From contig CANTUR010000009.1 in assembly GCA_947683625.1 (NCBI GenBank), positions 447,501-511,500 on the forward strand: a stretch of DNA of 64,000 nucleotides. Direction: 5' to 3'. The notes under the pieces were generated by a model. The model searched no databases, was not told the DNA's origin, and worked only from the letters and a program-made list of their open reading frames with translations. Position numbers and translations under genes: made by a program. Below, piece by piece: positions 22,074 through 32,854 of the stretch (position 1 is its first letter; every line of letters begins with the position of its first letter). This DNA is from Mallotus nudiflorus (taxonomy: Eukaryota; Streptophyta; Magnoliopsida; Malpighiales; Euphorbiaceae).

Positions 22074-23650
22074 TGATATAATGCAAATATGCATAGTTAT
22101 TTAGGTTAGTTAAGATTTATTTTCATTTGATTTCATTATGTTTTGTGTGTTTATTTGATTATGAAATTGTTGTTTTTACTTGTTTTATCTTTATGGTTTA
22201 TTATGTAGGTTTTACATATGTTTTAGGCTCAAATCATGTTTGGAAGAGACTTGGAGTTGATTAGAAAAAGTTGGAAAGCATAAAAAGTCAAGCTTGAATC
22301 TTTGAGAAAAGGTACAAGTCGTCACCAGAGGCACAACTTGTAATAGAGAGCCTCCGTGATGAGTCATCACCATGTAACGAGCCGTCACAATGATGCCTAT
22401 TTAAAGAGTTGCCAATTTTTAGTTTGTACAATTTTTGTATTTTGGCCATAACTTTTTTGAGAAAGATCCAAATTAGGTGATTCAAGTTGTGCTAGAAAGA
22501 AAATATTGATCCACAACTTTCTTGAAGAAATATTCTAAAGTTAAGGTCAGCTGGATGGACAAAAATGCCCTTGAATCTTCAGAATCTATAAAGGAGAGTG
22601 ACTTTTCATGTCCAGTGGTGCCTTTCTAATTGTAAACAAATTCTAATCAATTCTAGCCACTTTTGAGGTCTATATATACAAAAATTTAGTCTTGTTTTAG
22701 ATATAAAGAATATAAGTGGTGTTTTAGAGATAGATAATAAGTGAGATATATGAAGTGGACATAGAGAGCATTGTAAAAGGACAATTATTACTAAGTTTTT
22801 ATTTTAGAAATTTTTTGTCAAATCTAGTTTTGGAGGAGACAAACTTAAAGAAGACAAAGCTAAGAATCAAAGGAAGATCATTCACTATTAAGCAACTTTT
22901 AGAAGACATAGTAGAAGGGTTTTATTCATTAAATCTTGTCTCTTCCCCTTTCTATGTTTTATTTGATTACTGTTTGCTTTCTTAATCATGCATTTCATCT
23001 AAGTCTTGTATGAGGATTGCAATGATGAATTAATCTTAAGAACTACATTTTTATCTTTTATTGTTTATGATTTAATTTCAATTAGTGCAAATGGTGTTAT
23101 GTATGCTTTATCATCATATGTAACTTGTTAATCAAAGTATTCACAATGAGAGTTAGGGTAATTTGGTGGAATGTAATTGAAATTACTTAAGAATTGAATA
23201 TTGCTTAAAGACAAGGATTTCATCTTAAGGGAATAAAAATTAGTATAATATCTTTTTGGTTTTCTTTTATCTCTATAATAACATGGGAGTGCTTATAGAC
23301 TCCAAAAGGAAATACCTTTAATCGTCAATGAAAATTACTTTTAAAGACTATAACTAATTTCCAATCAATATGTTATATGATAATTATGTGCAAAGTTCTT
23401 ATTTACTTGTAAAATGTAAATTCTCTTATGCATATATTTTGTTATAATTTCTCATAAGAATTTCTAGTAATTAGTTAGTAAGCTAGATTCTTTTTATTTG
23501 TTACATTAACCATTATTATCTTGATATTGCTTTTCCTATTCATTTGAGTATCTATTCAGTTAATACAAAGTTCAAATTCCTGAGTGTTTGACACTTGACT
23601 TGCTCTATGCTATGTCCTAGAGATTAGGGTATTAATTTGACCTATAATCA
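22074..23650 (+). repeat. Athila LTR2 (shared middle LTR)
   Basis: TGATATAATGC...AATCA. It serves as 3' LTR of unit A and 5' LTR of unit B. Contains the perfect 15-bp palindrome GTGATGAGTCATCAC (22356-22370). No target duplication flanks it. Confidence 0.9.
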
Positions 23651-23655
23651 AATTT

Positions 23656-23673
23656 TGGCACCGTTGCTGGGGA
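23656..23673 (+). other. Primer-binding site, unit B (tRNA-Asp type)
   Basis: TGGCACCGTTGCTGGGGA, two substitutions from the complement of the tRNA-Asp 3' end. Confidence 0.87.
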
Positions 23674-23812
23674 ATTTCTTTAAAAAACTTTTATTAATTT
23701 AGGGTAGATAAAGGTTGTTCTAGGCCTTACTTTCATTTTTATTTTGTTTTGTTTAATTAGTTTTTGTTTTTTAGTTGTTAGTTTTAGATTTTATGTAATT
23801 TTTCTTTTTAGG

Positions 23813-24545
23813 ATGCTTACTAGAAGTACAAGTGATAATAATTTATACTTTGATCCTAAAATTGATTTAACTATATGTACTTTACACAGGGACCAAAGAT
23901 ATGGAAGACTGCACCAACAAAATTTTGACAATATGGCTGAATTGAAGAGAAGAACATTAGGCAATTTTGCTATGCCCAACATTTTGGGAGGTTTCAGAGG
24001 AATTATGGCCCCAACTATTGCTAATAAAAATTTCAAAATTAAGCCAAGTATCATCCAAATGGTGAAGAACAATCAATTTAGAGGTTTACAAGGAGAGGAT
24101 CCATATGCACACATATTGACTTATCTTAATGTATGTGCAACCTTCAAAATCAATGGTGTGACTGATGATGCAATGAGGCTTAGACTTTTCCCATTTTTAG
24201 TTAAGGAAAAGGCACAAATATGGCTTGTTAGTTTGCCTAGAGAATCAATCACAACGTAGGACCAATTGAAGCAAGCATTCATGCATAAGTATTTTCCGCC
24301 ACATAAGATAACCAAATTTTGCAATGAGATTACAAATTTGAAGCAAAATGGAAGTGAGACAATCTATTAAGCTTATGAGAGATTTAAAACTTCAAAGGTA
24401 GTTTCCACATCGTGGCTTACCAGATTGGATGATCCCTCAAATATTCTACAATGGGTTGACGGATGAGAATAGAATATCGTCAATACAACCTCTAGTGGGA
24501 AATGGATGGATAAGATGGCTAAGGAAGCCATTACCTTACTTGAAG
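23813..24545 (+). pseudogene. Athila unit B gag, first part
   Basis: Open at 23813-24259 with MLTRSTSDNNLYFDPKID, RRTLGNFAMPN, PSIIQMVKNNQFRGLQGED, FKINGVTDDAMRLRLFPFLV and AQIWLVSLPRESITT. This is the best preserved stretch of gag in the array. A stop at 24257 (TGG to TAG) and later changes interrupt it. The ORF is split at 24546 by a solo LTR and resumes at 26084. A TTTTTCTTTTTAG tract abuts the start codon. Confidence 0.88.
24541..24545. repeat. Target duplication TGAAG of solo LTR
   Basis: TGAAG before and TAAAG (26079-26083) after the solo LTR. One base differs. Unit A shows the empty site as CTCAAAGAACTT. Confidence 0.8.
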
Positions 24546-26078
24546 TGTTAGTGATATGTACTAGGTCAATCATTTGTGATTATGTATTGAATTTAATATT
24601 TTATTAATAAAGAGGTATTTCATTATCATTTGATTTTATGATAATTATATGAATGGTTAATTCTTACTAAGGCCTTCAAGTATGTGACTTGATAGTAAAA
24701 CCCTTAGATTAAAATAAGAGTTCTATTCTAATTATCCTTAGCCATTTATTCATTATATAAATATTAAAGTATTAAGGCTAGTATGATGTTGATTGATGGT
24801 TATATTTTACTAATAATGAATATGAGATATTAAGTCAACTCATAGGTACATGATGAGAGATCATGTACTGGATTGACCCACTATGAGAATACTGCATAGA
24901 TTATTGTCATAAGTATTTCTCATCACAGTAATTTTATTTCGGTCCTTTGACCTTGAAATCATCATGGATTTCTACATAGCTATTTTATGTTTTGACACAT
25001 TCTAACATTGTCTTTAACTGGACGATTAAATAGGATGTTTTTGGATATAAAATTAGTTATGTGTGTGATTCAAAAGGAATGTATCCCTCATTAATATGAG
25101 AAAGATATCTACGGGCCCCTTGATAAGATAAATTGAAGGAAAATGCATGGCCATGCTGAAATGAATTGATAAAGAGTTATCATTTTTAGTTTACTTGGAA
25201 TTAAGTCATAATATTGAACTATATAAGGATGACATTCTATGCCTTATGTTTAATTAAGATATCATGTGATAAAGGGATGATAAAATTCACTGTAATTAGG
25301 TTATGTCGGATTATTGACTTCACATGACTTGGGTAGTCATAATGTCTTGCTAGAGGCCACTTATGATTATTGGCCTAAATAGAGATTTGGGCCCACTACC
25401 AATGTTATGTGAACCTACAGGGTCACACACTTAGAACAAGCCCAAAATGATTATGGGTTTAATAAGCCCAAAATAAACTATGTGGAAATAAATATTTAAA
25501 GTGTTTTATTTATTGTTTTTTTGTTTAAGATAAATGTTATTTTAAATAAATAAATAAGATATTATTTCTAATTTATTTTTAAAACAAAATCAAAAAATAT
25601 TAAATGGGAAATTACCAAAAGGTCATTGGTAGGTGAAAACCTAATTTGGAGTCTATAAATGTGTTATATTCTCTAGGGTTTAACTTACTTGTTTGTTTTT
25701 CCTGCCTCCAAAATGATATTCTCTCTTCTTAGAAAACAAACACAAAGTTTTTCTTTTGTTCTTGATTTGTGAGACAATCAAGAAAGTTGCTAGCACACAC
25801 TCCATTTCGTTTTTGTGATGGGTTGTTTATGTGGATACCTATAGAGGATGCATCCTTTTGGAGATGTCTAGATCCGAACAACCAAAGCAAAAAGCTCGAG
25901 GTAAGGTGTCACCAGTGTGAACCTCCTCTCATCCTTCCAGAAAATCTTACCTCTTCTACATCATAATGAGATTCTTGAAACCCTAAATTTAATCAAGTAG
26001 TCGAATTACATGGATCCAGGTTTGGGAGCATGATAAATTTTTAATTTTTTCGCTGCATTTGTATCACGAAACCCAACA
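24546..26078. mobile_element. Solo LTR of an unassigned LTR retrotransposon
   Basis: 1533 bp, TGTTAGTGATATG...CGAAACCCAACA, with TGTT/AACA ends, inserted in unit B gag. It has a TATA-like GTCTATAAATGTG near 25651 and no coding domain. The open frame at 25769-25966 shows no known motif. Absence of this block in unit A gives exact borders. It arose by recombination between the LTRs of an insertion that post-dates divergence of the two units. Confidence 0.88.
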
Positions 26079-26083
26079 TAAAG

Positions 26084-26930
26084 AACTTACATCTCAAGGA
26101 AATATGGGTGATGAGACAACAATGGCAAAAGCAAAAGGAGTCTTGGAACTTGACACCATTAATTTATTGAATGTAAAGGTAGATGCTCTCATAAAATGGT
26201 AAGTAAGCATCAAATCAACTCTCTAGAAAGTACCAATGTTGTTTATGAATTGCATAGAGGATTGCATTTATATTCTCAGTGTAGTATGAGTTCTAATGAA
26301 GATGTGAGTTATGCGCAATGAGCTTTTAACCAAAGGATGGGGTTGAACTCAAATTCTTATAATCCCCAATGGAGGAACCATCTAGGATTTTCTTGGTTAA
26401 ATACATATTCACAAATGAACCCTCCATTTAACCCAAACTCCAAAACCTAAAGCCCACTTGAATTCCCGATGAAATAATAAACCTTCAATAATACCTAACC
26501 TAAAACCAACCTTGAAAATCTTATGGAACAATTTTTCAACCAACAAATGACCATCAACAAAACAAGGTGAAGAGCAATTCAAGAAAATCAACATAAGGAT
26601 TGAACAGCTTGCTACTCACAACTGCATTCTTGAAAATAAAATTGCTCAATAAGCCTCCTCTTCCAATACCAAACCCTTAGGAAAGCTTCCTAGCCAACTA
26701 GAGTTTGCATTGAAAGAGACTTGTCAAGCAATTACCTTAAGGAGTGGTATGGAGGTTAAAAATGATGCTAGTAAGACTATGGTCATGGTTGATGATGATG
26801 AAGTAGCTTTGAAGCTAATAGTGGAACCAATGATGTAGATGTTATTGGCAAGAATGATGTTCAAAGTGCAAAGAAGGGTAAAAAGGATGATATAAACTCT
26901 CCTAAGGATGATGAACCAAAGGTGGATCTT
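26084..26930 (+). pseudogene. Athila unit B gag, second part, and linker
   Basis: Resumes with ELTSQGNMGDETTMAKAKGV, LDTINLLNVKVDALI. A decayed knuckle (LHRGLHLYSQC) and the RSGMEV and acidic linker pieces as in unit A follow. Single-base indels (for example near 26196) shift the frame. Confidence 0.8.
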
Positions 26931-27560
26931 AAGGCACTACCTTTGCCTCAAAGATTCATAAGGTGGAACCTAGATAAGTAGTTTAGTAAATTTTCTTAAT
27001 TATCTTAAGGAAATCACTATTACTATATCATTTATGGATGCCATTAGAGATATGCTAGCATGGGGTAAGTTTTTGAAAGATATTATCAATCATAAGAACA
27101 AGCTTAAAGACTATGGTTTAGTATCTGTTATTAAAGAATCCAAAGTTGTGTATTTCAATTCTCCACCTAAATGAGGAGATCCAGGTTGTTTTATAGTTCC
27201 TTGTTTTAATGGTGGTACTCATTTTGATAAAGCTTTATGTGATATTAGAGCTAGTGTTAGCCTTATCCCTTACTCTTTATACAAGAGGTTTGATTTAGGA
27301 GAACTCGAACCTACAAACATGTGTCTTTCCAAGGCGGGAAAATCCATCACCTATCCACTTAGCATTCCTGAAAATATGCCAACCAAGATTGTGAAGTTTG
27401 TAATACCAGTTGATTTTGTAATTATGGAAATGGAGGAAGACTTAGAGATTTTGATTTTGTTGGAAGACCGTTTTTGGTAACAACCGATGCAATTATAGAT
27501 ATGAAAAGAGGCAAGATTACATTAGAAGTGAACAATGAGAGTTTAGAGTTTGATGTATTC
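26931..27560 (+). pseudogene. Athila unit B protease
   Basis: LKALPLPQRFIRWNLDK, KEITITISFMDAIRDM, KLKDYGLVSV, FNGGTHFDKALCDIRASVSL and PYSLYKRFDLGELEPTNMCL. The active site is CDIRAS where Athila enzymes have CDLGAS. GKFVIPVDFVIMEMEEDLEI and LTTDAIIDMKRGK-like sequence complete the C-terminal part. Confidence 0.83.
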
Positions 27561-28690
27561 AAGATAATGAAGTCTATACCAATGGAAGTAGTAAGTAGAA
27601 TTGATTCCATTGATGTTTTTTTATGAATGTGTGGATGAGGTCATACATGGATGCTTAAAGCAAGATTTGATTGAGCCATATAAGGACCATAAGAATGATG
27701 ATCAACTTTTAGAGGTAACTTCGTACCTACTTTCCCACAGGATTTTAAGGTTCGAACCATTAAAAGGGGATGATGATCCAAAGGTCACCACACCAGATGA
27801 AAAAGTGAATTTAGAGCTCAAGTCTTTACCATCCAATTTAAGATATGCATTTCTTGACTCTAACTCTGAATTTCCTTTTATTATAAATTTGTCTTTGTCC
27901 AATGTTAATATTGATGCCTTATATGATGTGTTTCTTAGTCGTAAGTCTGCCCTTGGTTATTCTATTAATGATTTGAAAGGCATTAATCCAAAATTGTGTA
28001 TGCATAGAATTCTCTTAGAGGGTAATGCCAAGCCTTCCATTGAAGGTCAAAGGTGATTAAATCTCATTCTTAAGGAAGTAGTGAGAAAGAAGGTAATTAA
28101 GCTACTTGATAATGGAATCATAATTCCATTAGTGATAGTAATTGGGTGAGCCTTGTCCAAGTTGTTCAATCTAAAACTACATAGACATTCCCATACCGTA
28201 CTTTTAGATTTAGGCGTATGCCTTTTGGTTTATGCAATGCACCTATAACTTTTCAAAGATGTATGTTTTCAATATTTAGTGATTTACTTGATGATTGTGT
28301 AGAAGTTTTCATGGATGAATTTAGTGTTTATGGATCTAACTTTGCAAATTGTCTAGAAAATCTTTCTAAAGTTCTTGATAGGTGTAATGAGCATGGATTT
28401 ATCTTGAATTGGGGAAACTGTCACTTCATGGCACAAGAAGGAATTGTGCTTGGCCATTTAATATCTAGGAGAGGCATTGAAGTTAATAAGGCAAAAATAG
28501 AAGTGATTGCTAAATTGCTGCATCTAAAGTGTGTGAAGGAAATAAGAAGCTTTCTTGGACATGTGCATTTTTATCAGAGATTTATTAAAGATTGCAAATC
28601 CATTATGCAAACTACTTACTAAAGATGTTGTATTTGAGTTCAATGAGGCATGAATTAATGCATTTAAGGCTTTAAAGTAGGCTTTTACTT
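27561..28690 (+). pseudogene. Athila unit B RT with ~230-bp deletion
   Basis: The linker ORF at 27601-28056 matches unit A (DEVIHGCLKQD...LKGINPKLCMHRILLEG). The finger region ends at WVSLVQVVQ near 28165, then about 230 bp with the YRNLN box are missing. The palm continues MPFGLCNAPITFQRCM and VFMDEFSVYGSNF (second catalytic Asp replaced by Glu). The thumb segment deleted in unit A is present here (LDRCNEHGFILNWGNCHF, GIVLGHLISRRGIEV). The fusion point shares CAA/TCT bases on both sides, suggesting microhomology. Confidence 0.85.
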
Positions 28691-29115
28691 CAACACAAGT
28701 GTTGCAACTATATAATTGGGAGCAATCATTTGAAATTATATGTGATGCTGATAACTTTGCTGTAGGAGCTGTTCTTGGTCAAAGGAAGGAAGGTAGGAAA
28801 GCCTTAAATGATCTACTATGCAAGAAAAGCTACTTGATGATACTCAAATCAACTACACCACCATGGAAAAGGAGTTGCTTGCTATTGTGTATGCATTTGA
28901 AAAGCTTAGAGCATATCTTATGGGGCAAAAGGTGATTGTATATTTAGACCATGCCACTCTTAAGTGCCTTTTAAGTAAGAAAGATGCAAAGCCTAGGCTC
29001 TTACAGTGGATATTAATGCTTTAAGAGTTTGATTGGGAAGTGCGAGACAAGAAAGGCACTGAAACCTTGGTTATAGATTATCTATCTAAATTAAATCAGG
29101 ATAAATTAAAGGAAC
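28691..29115 (+). pseudogene. Athila unit B RNase H
   Basis: WEQSFEIICDADNFAVGAVL, LLDDTQINYTTMEKELLAIV, FEKLRAYLMGQKVIVYLDHA and LSKKDAKPRLLQWILML. The catalytic Asp in CDAD and Glu in EKELL are kept, better than in unit A. A one-base shift separates the first and second parts near 28800. Confidence 0.84.
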
Positions 29116-29547
29116 ATGATGATGGACATTTAATAGTGAACATCTTTTAAGTGTGGCATTAAAGGAACTTCCATGGTTTGCAGATATCGCACATTATCTT
29201 ATGAGTGGTATTCTTCCTTATGGAATGGATTATAGACAATTGAAGAAATTCTTATGTGATAGCAAATTTTACTATTAGGAGGAGCCATTGCTTTATAAGC
29301 GATGTGTAGATGGTTTGATTAGAAGGTGCATTCCTAATGATAAAGCTCAAGATGTTTTACGACATTGCCATGCTATAGATGTTGGAGGCATTTTACTGCA
29401 AAAATTATCATCATTTATCCTCATGGTGTACTCTATAATGCCAATGAAAAAGGGGAAATCTTTAAGGTTAATGGACATAGTCAGAAGCCTTACTTGATTG
29501 GTGAAGCAATTGAACCAAGTTTATCTATTTCTTTATCGACACCTTAA
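29116..29547 (+). pseudogene. Athila unit B integrase remnant, core deleted
   Basis: The N-terminal part (EEPLLYKRCVDGLIRRCIPN, HCHAIDVGGI) runs to about 29400 and is joined to the last codons of the C-terminus (NANEKGEIFKVNGHSQKPYL, SLSTP). Relative to unit A about 890 bp are missing (17716-18607), including both catalytic Asp boxes. This copy could not have supplied integrase. Confidence 0.85.
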
Positions 29548-29819
29548 TTTAACCAAGGTGAGATCCATTTATATACCTTTAAATTTAGCAAGGTTTGATT
29601 ATAGTTCTATTTTGTTGTGAATTTCATTTAGTTTTTCTTATTTCTACATTTAGAATTAGCCTTTTATTTGCTAAGTGCTAACACATTTCTAAGTTTTATT
29701 ATTTACTTAACCTTTAATTTTTTAATCTATGCAATTCAAATACTAAGTAGTACTATTAAAATTAGTATTATTATTATTATTTTAAAAAAGAAATAATAAA
29801 TAAATATAGGGGAAACATT

Positions 29820-30005
29820 ATTTGGTGACAAATCGTCACAAAGGGCACGACTCATCACAGAACCCCACAGACACGAGTCCTTACTCAAGGCAAGACTTGT
29901 GACATACTACATTGCATGGTGTTGAGTCGTCACAATGGTTACAACTCGTTATAGAAAGTGTTGGTGATGAGTCGCCACCAAAGGCGATGAATCGTGCCAC
30001 TCACT
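29820..30005 (+). promoter_or_regulatory. Palindrome cluster, unit B
   Basis: Same position and spacing as in unit A: GTGACAAATCGTCAC, CACGACTCATCAC, GTTGAGTCGTCACAATG, GTTACAACTCGTTAT and GTGATGAGTCGCCACC. Confidence 0.5.
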
Positions 30006-30023
30006 TTCACACCTTATTTTGCA

Positions 30024-30025
<2 letters not shown>

Positions 30026-30062
<37 letters not shown>

Positions 30063-30069
30063 TATATAT
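30026..30069. repeat. (ATT)n/(AT)n microsatellite
   Basis: ATT repeats pass into AT repeats. Same place as the TA run in unit A. Confidence 0.92.
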
Positions 30070-30282
30070 CAATAGGCATTTATATTATTAATATTCTTGC
30101 ATTTAACACATTTATATTATTAATTTATTTTTCCTATTCTATTTATTTCCCCAACAAATACAACTCCTAATAGTGAAAAGTCATTTCTTTTCCAAGGAAA
30201 GTCATGCCTTTTCAAAATTTCTCATGCCTTTTCACCATTCTCCATGACTTATCACTATCACTTACACCTCTACCTACTACCT

Positions 30283-30574
30283 CTGTATATACACCTTTTG
30301 ACTACACCTTTCCAACACATAAAAATCCCATACATTTTTATTTCATTGTTTAGTCTCTTCCTTACTCTTTTTCTTCTATATATATATACACTTAGTCTTT
30401 TCATTTTTCCCTCATTTCCTCACTTAGTCTCTTCATTTTTCTTTTTTCTATCTTCTTCTTTCTTAACCCTAACTAAATGATCACATGCTTAATCTCTATA
30501 TTTCTTTATTTTTGATCAGCATATACCAACTTCATTCTCTACACTTTAAGTTCTCTTTAAGTAATACTCTTCAA
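30283..30574 (+). promoter_or_regulatory. TATA-like box and CT-rich leader, unit B
   Basis: CTGTATATACACC (30283-30295), one base weaker than in unit A, then CTACACCTTTCCAACACAT and a CT-rich leader to the ATG at 30575. Confidence 0.42.
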
Positions 30575-31785
30575 ATGGGTAAGATAAGAGCATCATCATC
30601 CAAGAGACCTCATATGGAAGAGAAGCAACATGAAGAAGATGAAAATCTTTCACAAACTTACAAAGCTAAGTTTTATATCCTTTCTCAAGAAGAGGGTGCT
30701 CTATTTACCACTACCAAGTTTAGGGAAATCACAGCTTGTAAGTACATTCCTGAGTCTCTCTTAAATGATGTGGGTATGTTTGAATCTTTTGATAGAATGT
30801 TGACATAATGTGGACTTAAGAAGTTTCTCTCCATGCATGAAGATATATATGTGGAATTAATAATAAAATTTTACACTACATTAGATGCAAATTCAAATAA
30901 CTCTCAAATTAGGGAATTTCGAATGCATGGATATAAACATCAATTTACATACTCTTTCATGCAATGTGTCTTTAGATTTAAAAAGGATGGATTATGTGAT
31001 CCCCCACCATCTTTTGAATTGAATGAATTTTGGACATTTCTTATCGATTTGCACACACCATTTCAGCCTAGGAACGGAAAGGCTATCTTTATCAAAGACT
31101 TGAAATACTAGTTGTTGTATAAGGTGATTGCATGTGTCATTTTTCACAAAACTGAGTTTAATCACATTACTTCACAAGAGTTATTCTTAATGTGGTGCAT
31201 TCATAATAAAAAACAAGTTTGTTGGACTTATTGGATATTTAATCAGTTATTGGCTTGTGCTCCATGTAAAGATGCACCTTTAACTCATGGACATGTGATT
31301 ACTATTATTGCCAAAGCTTTGAATATTGATCTTGATAACTATACCTGAATTGTTGAGTTTTCTTATTTTACAAAACAAGCATTTATAAGAGGAGAAGTTA
31401 TGGATGCTACATTTCATTTAATTCCTACAAAAACAAGATCATATTGGAGAGGAATTGAACAACCACCTCTGGTTGAGGAACATCAAGATGAAGAGGAAGA
31501 AGAAAATAATCCTGAGGAGGATTTTCCTTCTTATACCCTATATGGTGGTGTCCCTTTACTTATCCAAATTAAGGGGAAGCTGGTGGTTCCTCAAGTGCAC
31601 AAGCACATGTTTGGGATTAAATCTTGGAGACACAAATTGCAATGCAACATCAATTGAATGACATGGAGTTTCAAAACCAATAACTCGATCATAGACAAAG
31701 GAAGATGGAATACAAGTTGAACAAATTCTTTGCTCATTTTGGATATCCGATCGAATCTCCTCCTCTTACCTTAGAGGATGATTAG
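30575..31785 (+). pseudogene. Athila unit B 3' ORF (env-position protein)
   Basis: Starts MGKIRASSSKRPHMEEKQ. One reading frame continues to about 31560, interrupted only by three stops (30806, 31109, 31346). A 4-bp loss relative to unit A near 31565 shifts the end. Segments: FREITACKYIPESLLNDVGM, DIYVELIIKFYTTLDANSNN, FELNEFWTFLIDLHTPFQPR, WCIHNKKQVCWTYWIFNQLL, ACAPCKDAPLTHGH, FIRGEVMDATFHLIP and an acidic run EEEEENNPEED. The last frame ends YKLNKFFAHFGYPIESPP. Better kept than the pol genes of the same unit. Function unknown; no clear membrane anchor seen. Confidence 0.8.
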
Positions 31786-32396
31786 GGGAGTACTACTTTC
31801 CTTTCCTTACTTTATTTTTCATCACATTGAGGTCAATATGTATCTTTAAGTGTGGGGGAAGGGATTTTATTAGGGGATTATATTAATATATTATTAGTAT
31901 ACTATTGGTATGTGTTTTTCTATTTTGCATTATATTTTCATTCATTCTTCTCTTATATTTAATAAGTAGTTATCTTATAAGGCTTATTGATTTTAATTGA
32001 GGTTAAATTTTAATGTTGATAGTTAGATTTTGATGCTGAATTAGTTGAAGTTCGAAGTTTCATTTAGTATAGGTTATAAGTTTATCTTTTTATCTTTTTT
32101 TATTATTTCTCATATCTAAAAAAAATGTTTAGTCAACTTACTAACTATGCTTAAGGCTAAGGTGGTAAGGATTTAAGCTTAGGTTTTCTTAGGAATTTTA
32201 GTAGCCTGAGGGAAAATATAGCCATAATTCACATAGAACTCACTTTTCAATAATGGATGAGGATAAAGAAAAAAGAAGAAAACAAAAGAAAATGAATAAA
32301 TAAAGAATGCTTGTGAAGTGATGCATTTTAAGTAAGTTGTGTATAATTGAGTATGCTCCTTAGTTGCATTCATTCAGAAAGAAAACATTTAATACA

Positions 32397-32454
<58 letters not shown>

Positions 32455-32815
32455 GAATAAAATGTCTAAAAATGCCATGAGAAAAGTGAGTTGATGTGTG
32501 TGCTTAATATTGTCTCAAGGTTGCTTTTGTTCCTAGGAAACTTAAGTTTGAAGAATGACTATTTTGGTTAACTATCTTGGTTAGAACTTTGACTTTGCAT
32601 TTTTTATTTTATTATTAGTAAATTTAGATAAATTGGTAAATTTATTGTTTATACTATAAAGCTAGTTTGTTTTATCAATGTTGAGCACTAAAAGTGTAAT
32701 TATTAAACCATCTTTTTCTAACTTCTTTTATTATTAAAATGAGTTGATAATGTAACTACATTTATTCTTGAGAAGATGAAAATCTTATTAACTTTTCTAC
32801 ACTAGATCTTTATTT
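31786..32815 (+). other. Athila unit B 3' non-coding region
   Basis: Contains hairpin plus purine tract at about 31824-31863 (CACATTGAGGTCAATATG, AAGTGTGGGGGAAGGG) and an (AT)n microsatellite of about 52 bp at 32400-32451. No ORF. Confidence 0.65.
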
Positions 32816-32854
32816 CTTGCTTGAGGGCAATCAAGATCTTTGTATGGGGGAGTT
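32816..32854 (+). promoter_or_regulatory. Hairpin and polypurine tract before LTR3
   Basis: CTTGCTTGAGGGCAATCAAG (one mismatch in the stem), then GTATGGGGGAGTT abutting LTR3. Confidence 0.78.

Noticed and set aside
25769..25966. 65-codon frame in the solo LTR
   Set aside because: Resembles the transcribed leader part of an LTR. No motif and no second copy to test conservation.
30244..30480. 78-codon frame rich in Leu, Ser and Phe, looking like membrane protein
   Set aside because: It is a translation of the CT-rich leader. Low-complexity pyrimidine sequence gives hydrophobic residues in any frame.
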